Positions 9,973-18,110 of a DNA stretch of 64,000 nucleotides are shown here, piece after piece. This DNA is from UBA2970 sp965221075. GTDB taxonomy: Bacteria; Verrucomicrobiota; Verrucomicrobiia; Limisphaerales; AAA164-E04. The notes under the pieces were generated by a model. The model made no database searches. It saw only the letters and a program-made list of their open reading frames with translations, and was not told the origin of the DNA. Every line of letters begins with the position of its first letter. Positions within the stretch are counted from its first letter, which is position 1. The stretch is taken from assembly GCA_965221075.1 (NCBI GenBank), contig OZ244865.1, forward strand, positions 1,860,001 through 1,924,000, given 5' to 3'. Made by a program: the position numbers and the translations under genes.

Positions 9973-12572
9973 ACCAGCGGGCGGAGGCCCTCGACGGCCA
10001 TGGCAGGCCGGTTCCGCTTCCGCGACTCGGCCAGGTCGATGCGGAAGGAGGCGAACCAGTCGTTCCTCTCCCCGGGATCCACCAGGGTCTGGTGGAGGAT
10101 CCAGATCCCGGGCTCACCCTCCTTCCGGAAGTGGCTGTGGCGCCGGTTTCGGGCCTCGGGGTCCAGGCGGATGCCCTGCCGCTCCTGCTGGAAGAGCCGC
10201 CACTGGCCTTCCAGCTCGTCCGCGCTCCGTGCCGGGACCTCCTCCAGGGCCGGCTCCAGGAAGCCGGCCGAGAGCTGGCGCAGGAAGCCCAGGGCGACCT
10301 GGCGGATGTGGGCCTCGAAGGCTGCTCGGTCCCGGGTGATGTCGGGCGGTGGCTGGGCGGGCTCCCCCTTCCTGGGGGAGTCTCCGGCAAGCGGATCCTG
10401 CATGCGCCTCCACTCCTCGAGGAGGCTGGAGTCGGTCCCGGCGATCAGCACCTCCAGGTAGCTCTCGATCTCCCGCACCGGAGCGGTCCTGCACTTGTCG
10501 GGGACGGTCTGCACCAGGGTCTTGTAGGTCCCGGAGAGGTGGCGCAGTAGGAGCCCCTCGGCCCGGGCCAGGCTGTAGCGCTTGATGTAGTCGCCGAAGC
10601 CGCAGAAGCTCTCGAACATCTCGCGGGCGATGGACTTGGGCCGGATGCCGGCCTCGCCCACCCAGGGATGGCGGCTGGCGAACTCGTTGAAGGCGCCGTA
10701 GACGAACTCCCGCTCCGGCTTGGGATGCTCCATCGACTCCAGCTTCTCCATCCGCTCCTCGTAGCCGATCCCCTCGGCCTTCATCTCGGCGACGGCCTCG
10801 GCCTTGAGCAGGTCGAGCTGCCTGGCCAGTATGAGCGCGGGGTCCTCCAGGATGGACTCCACCAGGGTGAGCACCACCAGCGGGTAGCGCTCCTCCTGAG
10901 GATCCAGCCCCTCCACCGCTTCATGGAGGAAGAGGGAGAGGGTCTGGTTCATGGAGTAGTTCTCCTGCAGCTCGACATTGACCCGGATCCGCTTCTCCCC
11001 CTCTCCCCGCTTCGGCAGCTCGACGATGTTCCGGTCCAGCAGGGCCCGGAACAGCTGCCAGCCCCTGCGGGCGTGCTCCCGCTTCTTGCCGGGGGAGTCG
11101 TGGCAGGCCCTCACCAGGCGGCGCATCGCCTCGCACCCGTCGGACTTCCTTCGCCCCAGGACATTGATCAGCATCCCGTGGGTGATTTCGAAGCGCGAGA
11201 CCAGGGGCTCGGGCCGGGAGCGGACGAGGCGCTCGAAGGTCTTCTGGTCCCAGGGCACGTAGTTCCGTTCCGGAGGCTTGCGGCGGACGAACTTCCTTCC
11301 CCCCTTGGCCGCCTTGCGCTCCAGCTTGAGGTTCTCGATCACGTGCTCCGGCGCCTGGGCGACCACCCATCCCCGGTCGTCGAAGCCCTTGCGTCCGGCC
11401 CGCCCGGCGATCTGGTGGAAGTCCCGGACGGTAACGATGCCGGTCTGGCGTCCGTCGTACTTGCAGAGCCGGGAGAAGACCACGGTGCGGATCGGGATGT
11501 TGATGCCCACCCCCAGGGTGTCGGTCCCGCAGACGATCTTGAGCAGGCCCTTCTGGGCCAGCTGCTCCACCAGGATGCGGTAGCGGGGCAGCAGTCCGGC
11601 GTGGTGCGCTCCGATCCCGTGGCGGATCCAGCGCTTGAGCACGGGGCCGTAGGTGGTGCTGAAGCGGAAGCCCTTCACCGCCTCGGCGATGGCCGACTTC
11701 TCGTCCCTGGAGCAGACGTTGATGCTGGTGAAGTCCTGGGCGCTCTCGCCGGCCTCCTGCTGGGAGAAGTGGACGACGTAGAGGGGAGAGCGGCCCTTGG
11801 ACACCAGATCCTCCACCTTCTGGGCCAGCGGAATCTCGCTGTACTCGAACTCCAGGGGGACGGGCCGCTCGGCGGATCGGATCGTGGCGGTCCTGCGTCC
11901 GGTCAGCCGGGTGAGCTCCTCCTCGAAGAATCCGGTGTCGCCCAGGGTGGCCGACATGAGCAGGAAGCGGGAGCGGCTGAGGGTGAGCAGGGGGATCTGC
12001 CAGGCCGTTCCCCGGTCGGGATCCGAGTAGTAGTGGAACTCGTCGACGACGATGTCCTCGAAGATCTCCTCGGGCTCCTGCTTGAGGGCGATGTTGGCCA
12101 GGATCTCGGCGGTGCAGCAGAGGATGGGAGCCTGGCGGTTGACGGTGGCGTCGCCGGTGGACAGGCCCACGTTCTCGGCCCCGAACTCCCGGCACAGGGC
12201 GAGCCACTTCTCGTTGACCAGGGCCTTGATCGGGCAGGTGTAGACCGAACGGCGGCCCTGGTGGAGCGACTGGTAGTGGAGGGCCTCGGCCACCAGCGAC
12301 TTGCCCGAGCCGGTCGGGGTGTTCTGGATGACGTTGTGCCCCTGGTAGAGCTCCAGGATCGCCGATTCCTGCTCCGGATAGAGCTGGATCCCCCTGCTCT
12401 CGATCCGGTCCAGGAACCGGATCAGGAGATCGTCGCTGGTGGGGATGGACGGGCGAGAGGACAATCCGGGACCGACACTAGCCGCTCGGCGAAGGACGGC
12501 AAGGCTCGGACCGGCGCCGCGGCAGTGGAGGCCTGTCCCGGGCTCCCCGGCCTTCTGGATCCTGCTCCGCAT
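9969..12572 (-). CDS. DEAD/DEAH-box helicase of the DUF3516 type
   Basis: This is a superfamily 2 helicase of about 870 residues, with Walker A TPTGSGKSLVAEA, a DEAH-like box VVDEFHYYSDP (DEFH), motif III MSATLGDT, and motif VI QIAGRAGRKGFDD. The long C-terminal part after about residue 430 matches the character of the DUF3516 region known mainly from actinobacterial helicases annotated as RNA helicases. The start is uncertain: ATG 12572 has a GGGA-type ribosome site, but codon use upstream of about 12464 (a TTG) looks less like coding DNA and the conserved core begins at SDDLLIRFLDRIESRG. It is coupled to pdxH by ATGA overlap. The substrate (RNA or DNA) is not evident. Confidence 0.85.
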   Translation of the reverse strand: MRSRIQKAGEPGTGLHCRGAGPSLAVLRRAASVGPGLSSRPSIPTSDDLLIRFLDRIESRGIQLYPEQESAILELYQGHNVIQNTPTGSGKSLVAEALHYQSLHQGRRSVYTCPIKALVNEKWLALCREFGAENVGLSTGDATVNRQAPILCCTAEILANIALKQEPEEIFEDIVVDEFHYYSDPDRGTAWQIPLLTLSRSRFLLMSATLGDTGFFEEELTRLTGRRTATIRSAERPVPLEFEYSEIPLAQKVEDLVSKGRSPLYVVHFSQQEAGESAQDFTSINVCSRDEKSAIAEAVKGFRFSTTYGPVLKRWIRHGIGAHHAGLLPRYRILVEQLAQKGLLKIVCGTDTLGVGINIPIRTVVFSRLCKYDGRQTGIVTVRDFHQIAGRAGRKGFDDRGWVVAQAPEHVIENLKLERKAAKGGRKFVRRKPPERNYVPWDQKTFERLVRSRPEPLVSRFEITHGMLINVLGRRKSDGCEAMRRLVRACHDSPGKKREHARRGWQLFRALLDRNIVELPKRGEGEKRIRVNVELQENYSMNQTLSLFLHEAVEGLDPQEERYPLVVLTLVESILEDPALILARQLDLLKAEAVAEMKAEGIGYEERMEKLESMEHPKPEREFVYGAFNEFASRHPWVGEAGIRPKSIAREMFESFCGFGDYIKRYSLARAEGLLLRHLSGTYKTLVQTVPDKCRTAPVREIESYLEVLIAGTDSSLLEEWRRMQDPLAGDSPRKGEPAQPPPDITRDRAAFEAHIRQVALGFLRQLSAGFLEPALEEVPARSADELEGQWRLFQQERQGIRLDPEARNRRHSHFRKEGEPGIWILHQTLVDPGERNDWFASFRIDLAESRKRNRPAMAVEGLRPLV

Positions 12573-13014
12573 TCCCCATCCCGGCAAAGGCGCTTCCGGA
12601 TTGGCGGAAATGGCCGTTCTGGGGCTTCTCCTCAGGGCGCGGCAGGGATTCCGGCCGATCCCGCTTGGCGTCCAAGGGGGAGGGCGATCCGGGAGATGCC
12701 GGCCTGCCTCCAGCCGCTCGGGAGCTGGAGAGCCCTCTCCCCCTCTCCTGGGGCAGCGGCCGGCGATGGATGGGCGAAGCCTCCATGCCCGCCTGGGATC
12801 CAGTCCGCTTCGAGGGATGCCCGGAATGGCAAGGCGGGTTTCGCGGGCCAGGGGGCTGGAGCGCCGGCCTCTGCGTCCGATCGCTCCGGCGGGAAGGCGC
12901 CTGCGAGAGGAGAATTGTCATCCGGCGGGGATTATGGTCTCTTTCCGCCCCGTCCGGGGGCGCCGCTTCCCGTCCCCATTCCTTTCAGCCATCCCCTCAC
13001 CGAGAACCAACGGA
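12573..13014. other. Divergent intergenic region without a recognisable gene
   Basis: About 440 GC-rich bases separate the divergent helicase and glgP. Open frames exist on both strands but show no family resemblance and poor codon quality, as expected for GC-rich non-coding DNA. No clear promoter hexamers or repeats were found; promoters for both genes should lie here. Confidence 0.5.
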
Positions 13015-15141
13015 GTGAAGTCCCTTAGCGCGGCGCAGGTTACCTCCTGCATCTCCGGCCTCCACCGGCTGGCCAAGAACCTCTGGTGGACCTGGAACCA
13101 GGAGGCCAGGGACATCTTCCAGGAGCTCTCGCCCCGGAGCTGGAACAACCTCTACCACAACGCGGTGGCGGTGATGCACGAGGTCTCCGAGTACGAGCTG
13201 CGGATCCGGCTGCAGGAGCCGGCCTTCGCGGCCCGGGTCAGGTCGGTGCTCGGCCGGTTCCAGGAATACATGGACGAGGAGGGCACCTGGGGGAGGGAGC
13301 ACATGCCCCACCTCGCCGATCGCCCCGTCGCCTACTTCTCGGCCGAGTTCGGCTTCCACGAGACCCTGCCCATCGCCGCCGGAGGGCTGGGGATGCTGGC
13401 CGGCGATCACGCCAAGTCGGCCAGCGACCTGGGACTGGGACTGGTGGGGGTCAGCCTCTTCTACCGCGAGGGCTACTTCATGCAGTCGATCAACCAGGAC
13501 AACTGGCAGACCGAGTACTACACCCTGCTCAATCCCAGGAACCTGCCCCTGGATCCGGTCCTCGACGCCAAGGGGGATCCCGTCTCCTGCAGCGTCCGCA
13601 TCGCCGCCACCCAGGTCTTCTTCCAGGCTTGGCGGGCCAACATCGGTCGCGTGGCCGTCTACCTTCTCGATTCGAACCTGCCCGACAACGATCCCCTCTA
13701 CCGGGATCTGACCCTCCGGGTCTACGGGGGGGACTCCTCCACCCGCATCATGCAGGAGATGCTGCTGGGGGTGGGCGGGGTGCGCCTGCTGCGCAAGCTG
13801 GGGATATCCCCCTCGGTCTTCCACATGAACGAGGGGCACGCCGCCTTCCTCTCGCTGGAGCTACTGCGGGAGAAGATCGCCGCGGGCCAGTCCCTGGAAA
13901 CGGCCCGGGAGAACACCCGCCAGGAGTGCATCTTCACCACCCACACCCCGGTCGAGGCCGGTCACGACCGCTTCAGCAACGATCTGGTCAGCTTCGCCGG
14001 ACACAAGTTCACCCGGCAGCTGGGCGTCTCCCAGGAGGAGCTGATGGACATGGGCCGGGTGCGGCCCGGCGACGAGTCCGAGCCCTTCTGCATGACGGTT
14101 CTGGCCCTGCGGATGTCCCGGTCGGCCAACGGGGTGAGCGAGCTCCACGGACGGGTCAGCCGGGGGATCTGGAAGTGCCTGTATCCCGATCGGGCGGAGG
14201 ACGAGGTGCCCATCGGGCACATCACCAACGGCGTGCATCTCCTGGGGTGGATGAAGGGAACGGTCCACGCCTTCTGGAGGGAGCGCCTGGGGGACAGGTG
14301 GCAGGAGGGAGTGCACGAACCGGAGTTCTGGGAGCGCATGCTCGATCCCGGATTCGTCTCCGACGAGGAGATCTGGGCCCTGCGCTACCGGCTGCGACGG
14401 GAGCTGCTGGAGTTCGCCCGGCACCGGATCGGCCTCCAGGAGGAGCGGATCTCGCAGCGCGACTTCATCGCCCTGGACCACCTGCTCGACACCGACGCGC
14501 TGACCGTCGGGTTCGCCCGGCGCTTCGCCACCTACAAGAGGGCCCCCCTGGTGTTCCGCCATCTCGAGGAGATCTCGGAGCTGGCGCGCGACAAGTCCCG
14601 CCCGGTGCAGTTCATCTTCGCCGGCAAGGCCCATCCCCGCGACGACGAGGGCAAGCGCTTCATCCAGCAGATCATCGGCTACAGCAAGTCGGGACAGCTC
14701 TCGGGCCGCGTGGTGTTCATCGAGAACTACGACATGAACGTGGCCCGCCAGATGGTCTCGGGCTGCGACGTGTGGCTCAACAATCCCCGGCGCCCTCTGG
14801 AGGCCTCGGGCACCAGCGGGCAGAAGACCGCGCCCCACGGCTGCCTCAACCTGAGCATCATGGACGGATGGTGGCGGGAGGCCTACGACGGCGGCAACGG
14901 ATTCGCCATCGGCGAGGACTCCCATCCCGGCTCGATCGAGGAGCAGGACGCCCGGGACGGGGAGAGCCTGTTCCGGACGCTGACCGAGGAGGTGGTTCCC
15001 TGCTTCTACAACCGCGACGCCAGCGGGGTGCCGCGCCAGTGGATCCAGAAGATCCGGCGGGCCATGGCCACGCTGGCTCCCCGGTACAGCACCTGGAGGA
15101 TGGTCCAGGAGTACTCCCGCCGGTACTATGGGGGCCGCTAG
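13015..15141 (+). CDS. glgP: Alpha-glucan (glycogen/maltodextrin) phosphorylase
   Basis: The enzyme releases glucose 1-phosphate from alpha-1,4-glucans by phosphorolysis with pyridoxal phosphate. The 708-residue protein matches the shorter alpha-glucan phosphorylase type: LAKNLWWTWNQEARDIFQ near the N-terminus, AYFSAEFGFHETLPIAAGGL, FTTHTPVEAGHDRF, and the PLP-lysine region EASGTSGQKTAPHG followed by LNLSIMDGWW. GTG 13015 puts about 21 residues before the conserved LAKNLWW block, as in relatives; no good ribosome site is visible and an upstream ATG near 12930 cannot be excluded. rlmN follows 18 bases later. Confidence 0.93.
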   Translation: MKSLSAAQVTSCISGLHRLAKNLWWTWNQEARDIFQELSPRSWNNLYHNAVAVMHEVSEYELRIRLQEPAFAARVRSVLGRFQEYMDEEGTWGREHMPHLADRPVAYFSAEFGFHETLPIAAGGLGMLAGDHAKSASDLGLGLVGVSLFYREGYFMQSINQDNWQTEYYTLLNPRNLPLDPVLDAKGDPVSCSVRIAATQVFFQAWRANIGRVAVYLLDSNLPDNDPLYRDLTLRVYGGDSSTRIMQEMLLGVGGVRLLRKLGISPSVFHMNEGHAAFLSLELLREKIAAGQSLETARENTRQECIFTTHTPVEAGHDRFSNDLVSFAGHKFTRQLGVSQEELMDMGRVRPGDESEPFCMTVLALRMSRSANGVSELHGRVSRGIWKCLYPDRAEDEVPIGHITNGVHLLGWMKGTVHAFWRERLGDRWQEGVHEPEFWERMLDPGFVSDEEIWALRYRLRRELLEFARHRIGLQEERISQRDFIALDHLLDTDALTVGFARRFATYKRAPLVFRHLEEISELARDKSRPVQFIFAGKAHPRDDEGKRFIQQIIGYSKSGQLSGRVVFIENYDMNVARQMVSGCDVWLNNPRRPLEASGTSGQKTAPHGCLNLSIMDGWWREAYDGGNGFAIGEDSHPGSIEEQDARDGESLFRTLTEEVVPCFYNRDASGVPRQWIQKIRRAMATLAPRYSTWRMVQEYSRRYYGGR

Positions 15142-15159
15142 CCCTGCCGCACCGGCCGG

Positions 15160-16299
15160 ATGCCTTCCGCTCCCCTCCATATCCACGGCCTGCTGGAGGG
15201 CGAGATCCGGGACTGGCTGGCCGCCAGGGGGCATCCCCCGTGGCGCTCCCGGCAGATCCTGGACTGGATCTACGGGGAGCGCCGGGCGGCCGGCTGGAGC
15301 GGCATGGGCAACCTGCCCCTCCCGCTGCGGGAGGAGCTGGCCGGCGCCTTCTCCATCGAGCCGCTCCGGTTCGCCGCCGAGCGGCGCTCCCCGACCGGCT
15401 CGGGGGAGGACACCCGGAAGCACCTCTGGCGGCTGGACGACGGAGCCCATATCGAGAGCGTCCTGATCCCGGCCAGCGCCCCCCGCCAGGGCAGGGCCTC
15501 GGAGCGGAGGACCCTCTGCGTCTCCACCCAGGTGGGATGCGCCTTCGGCTGCGTCTTCTGCGCCAGCGGGCTCGACGGCTTCCGGCGCAACCTCGAGGCC
15601 CACGAGATCGTGGGCCAGGTGCTGGCCGCCCAGGAGCGGGCCGAGGGCCCCTCGCTCTCGGCCCGGCGCATCGACAACCTGGTGTTCATGGGGATGGGCG
15701 AGCCGCTGGCCAACCTGCGGAACCTGATGCGGGCCCTGGAGATACTGAACGCCGAGTGGGGGGCGGGCATCGGGGCGCGGCGCATCACCATCTCCACCAG
15801 CGGCCTGGTCCCGGGAATCCGGGCCCTGGCCGAGCAGCCCCGTCCCTACCGCCTGGCGATCTCGCTCCACGGGCCCACCGACGAGGTGCGGGAGCGGATC
15901 ATGCCGGTAAACCGGGCCTGGCCACTGGCCGAGCTTGAGGAGGCCTGCGCCGCCTTCGTCCGCCGCGGGGGAAGGCGCATCACCCTGGAGTACATCCTGA
16001 TCGAGGATATCAACGACTCCCTGGAGCTGGTCCGCCCCCTGGCCCGCCTGGCCCGCACGCTGCGGGCCAGGGTCAACCTGATCCCCTACAACCGGGTGGA
16101 GGGGCTCGACTGGAGGCGCCCCCCGCTGGAGCGCCAGAAGTCGTTCCTCCAGGCCCTGCAGGAATCCGGCGCCGGAGCCACCCTGCGCCAGGAGAAGGGC
16201 CACGACATCGACGCGGCCTGCGGCCAGCTGCGGCTTCTGGCGGAGAAGGGCCGTTCTCCCGATCATGCGAACCAACCGCCTCTCCCTCTACCTGGCTGA
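15160..16299 (+). CDS. rlmN: Dual-specificity 23S rRNA / tRNA adenine-C2 methyltransferase
   Basis: RlmN is a radical-SAM enzyme that methylates C2 of A2503 in 23S rRNA and A37 in some tRNAs. The 379-residue product shows the cluster motif VGCAFGCVFCASG (CxxxCxxC), the SAM-binding LVFMGMGEPLANL, the ISTSGLVPGI strand, the substrate loop RLAISLHGPTDEVRERIMP, and the C-terminal GHDIDAACGQL with the catalytic cysteine. Its 3' end overlaps the next gene by 35 bases. All key cysteines are present. Confidence 0.96.
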   Translation: MPSAPLHIHGLLEGEIRDWLAARGHPPWRSRQILDWIYGERRAAGWSGMGNLPLPLREELAGAFSIEPLRFAAERRSPTGSGEDTRKHLWRLDDGAHIESVLIPASAPRQGRASERRTLCVSTQVGCAFGCVFCASGLDGFRRNLEAHEIVGQVLAAQERAEGPSLSARRIDNLVFMGMGEPLANLRNLMRALEILNAEWGAGIGARRITISTSGLVPGIRALAEQPRPYRLAISLHGPTDEVRERIMPVNRAWPLAELEEACAAFVRRGGRRITLEYILIEDINDSLELVRPLARLARTLRARVNLIPYNRVEGLDWRRPPLERQKSFLQALQESGAGATLRQEKGHDIDAACGQLRLLAEKGRSPDHANQPPLPLPG

Positions 16300-16951
16300 C
16301 TCCCCGGGGATCGTCCGGCTGGCTCCCTTCGCCATCTTCCTGCTGCTCACCCTGCTGCAGGGGAGCGTGGGGGAGGCGGCCGCCTGCTGGATCTACCTGG
16401 CCAAGACGCTGGCGGGCGCCGGGATGATCTGGGCGACCCTCTCCTTTATCCCCGAGCTTCGGTGGAGCCTGAGCTGGCAGGCCCTGGCCGCGGGCGTCCT
16501 CTGCTTCCTCCTCTGGATCGGGCTCGAAGGCCTCTATCCCCCCCTGGACTCCCTCTCGAAGGAGCCGCGTCCCCCCTGGAAGCCCTTCGATATCTTCGGC
16601 GGCAGCCCCTGGGCCGCCTGGTTCTTCGTCGCGGTGCGCCTCCTGGGCTCGGTCCTGGTGGTCCCCATGCTGGAGGAGACCGCCTTCCGATCGGCGCTCT
16701 ACCGCTACGCCATCCGTCCCGACTTCCTCGAGGTGCCGCTGCGGCGCTTCGACCTGCGCTCCTTCCTCCTGGTGTCGATGATCTTCGCCGTGGAGCACAA
16801 CCGCTGGCTGCCGGGACTGCTCTGCGGCTTCGTCTTCCAGGCGCTGGTCCTGCGCAGGGGCCATCTGGGGGACGCGGTGACCGCCCATGCCCTAACCAAC
16901 CTGCTGCTGGGCCTGTGGGTGATCCTGTATGATCGGTGGGAGTACTGGTAG
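16265..16951 (+). CDS. CAAX prenyl protease-related membrane protein (CPBP family)
   Basis: This 228-residue integral membrane protein has about six hydrophobic segments. It carries the CPBP/Abi glutamate motif EETAFRSALYR around residue 140, a second-motif histidine in FAVEHNRWLPGLLCG, and a third histidine in AVTAHALTNLLLG. That is the intramembrane glutamic protease arrangement. The layout resembles the CAAX-protease-related proteins found with exosortase systems, but no exosortase or PEP-CTERM protein is seen here, so that link is only a possibility. It starts inside the 3' end of rlmN and its own end overlaps the next gene by 23 bases, indicating tight coupling. Confidence 0.85.
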   Translation: MRTNRLSLYLADSPGIVRLAPFAIFLLLTLLQGSVGEAAACWIYLAKTLAGAGMIWATLSFIPELRWSLSWQALAAGVLCFLLWIGLEGLYPPLDSLSKEPRPPWKPFDIFGGSPWAAWFFVAVRLLGSVLVVPMLEETAFRSALYRYAIRPDFLEVPLRRFDLRSFLLVSMIFAVEHNRWLPGLLCGFVFQALVLRRGHLGDAVTAHALTNLLLGLWVILYDRWEYW

Positions 16952-18110
16952 CCCGCCCCTGCTGCTGCCCTCCCCCCGGGGGGAGATTCTCCTGGAGGCG
17001 CCACCAGGAGTTCCGCCGCTTCCCCGCAGGGGGCAGCGGGCCGAGAGCCTTCTGGAATGGTTCGCCCGCCACCGGGGCCTGGACATCGCTGCCCGGGACT
17101 GCCGCCTCCTGCAAAGGGGGGAGGGCGTCCTGCTGAGCATCCCCCTCCCCGGGGGGGAGACCGGCTGGAAGCCTGGAGGGACGCCCTCCCGGCCCGAGGG
17201 CGCCCCTCCATGGCTGGATGCGGACCTGACCTGCCTCTACCGCTGCACCGGCGATCCCGTCCCGGGCATGGCGGTGGAGAGGGCCGGGGATCACTACCTG
17301 GGGATCCTGGAGGAGGAGCCCGGCAGGGTTCGGCTCCGGCGGCTGGAGGAGTTCCTGGAGCGGGCCGGAGCCCGGGGAGGCTACTGGATGGCCCGCCGCC
17401 GCGGCGGGGAGCGGCGGCCGGTCCACTTCTGGGGCCGGCCCATGGAGCCGGGAAGCCGGGTGCGGGAATGGGGAGTGGAGTACCACGCCGATCCCGGCCT
17501 GGGAGGCTCCTTCGGGCTGTTCGGCGATCAGAGGGAGAACCGCCACCGGATCCTCTCCGGCCGCATCGGGCCGGGCTTTTCCGCCTTCCCCGGCGGGATC
17601 CCCCGGCCGAGAGTGCTCAACGCCTTCGCCTACACCTGCTCCTTCTCGGTGTGCGCCGCCCTGGCCGGCGCCCGCGCCACCAGCCTCGATCTCTCACGCC
17701 GCCACCTCGGCCTGGGACGGAGCAACTTCCGGGCCAACGGCCTGGATCCGGACCAGCACGAGTTCCTCCACGGGGACGCCGGCGGATGGCTCCGGCGGCT
17801 GATCCGGCGGGGGCGCCGCTTCGAGATGGCCATTCTCGATCCGCCCACCTTCTCCCGCTCCCGCGAGTCGGGGGCCTTCCGGGTCGAGTCGGATCTGCCA
17901 CCGCTGGTCCGCCAGGCCCTCGAGCTGCTCGTACCTGGCGGACGGCTGCTGGTCTCCACCAACAAGGCGTCGTGGTCCGTCCGGCGCTTCCTGGAGGCGA
18001 TGGAGCGGGCCTTCGGAGGGACGCCTGTGCGGAGGTCCCGCTTCGTCTGCGAGCCCTGGGACTACGGGAACGGCGGCTACCTCAAGGCCTGGTGGGCGGA
18101 GAGGGGCTAG
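16929..18110 (+). CDS. RlmI-like class I SAM-dependent rRNA methyltransferase
   Basis: The 393-residue protein has a divergent N-terminal part (about residues 1-190) and a C-terminal methyltransferase domain with FGLFGDQRENR, motif I VLNAFAYTCSFSVCAALAGA, SLDLSRRHLGLGRSNF, and the catalytic-type motif AILDPPTFSRS. This is the RlmI/RlmK family (cytosine-C5 or related 23S rRNA methylation). The N-terminus is longer and less conserved than in RlmI, so the exact target base is uncertain. It is the third gene of the rlmN-CAAX-methyltransferase operon, and its stop overlaps the stop of the converging LRR gene. Confidence 0.85.
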   Translation: MIGGSTGSPPLLLPSPRGEILLEAPPGVPPLPRRGQRAESLLEWFARHRGLDIAARDCRLLQRGEGVLLSIPLPGGETGWKPGGTPSRPEGAPPWLDADLTCLYRCTGDPVPGMAVERAGDHYLGILEEEPGRVRLRRLEEFLERAGARGGYWMARRRGGERRPVHFWGRPMEPGSRVREWGVEYHADPGLGGSFGLFGDQRENRHRILSGRIGPGFSAFPGGIPRPRVLNAFAYTCSFSVCAALAGARATSLDLSRRHLGLGRSNFRANGLDPDQHEFLHGDAGGWLRRLIRRGRRFEMAILDPPTFSRSRESGAFRVESDLPPLVRQALELLVPGGRLLVSTNKASWSVRRFLEAMERAFGGTPVRRSRFVCEPWDYGNGGYLKAWWAERG

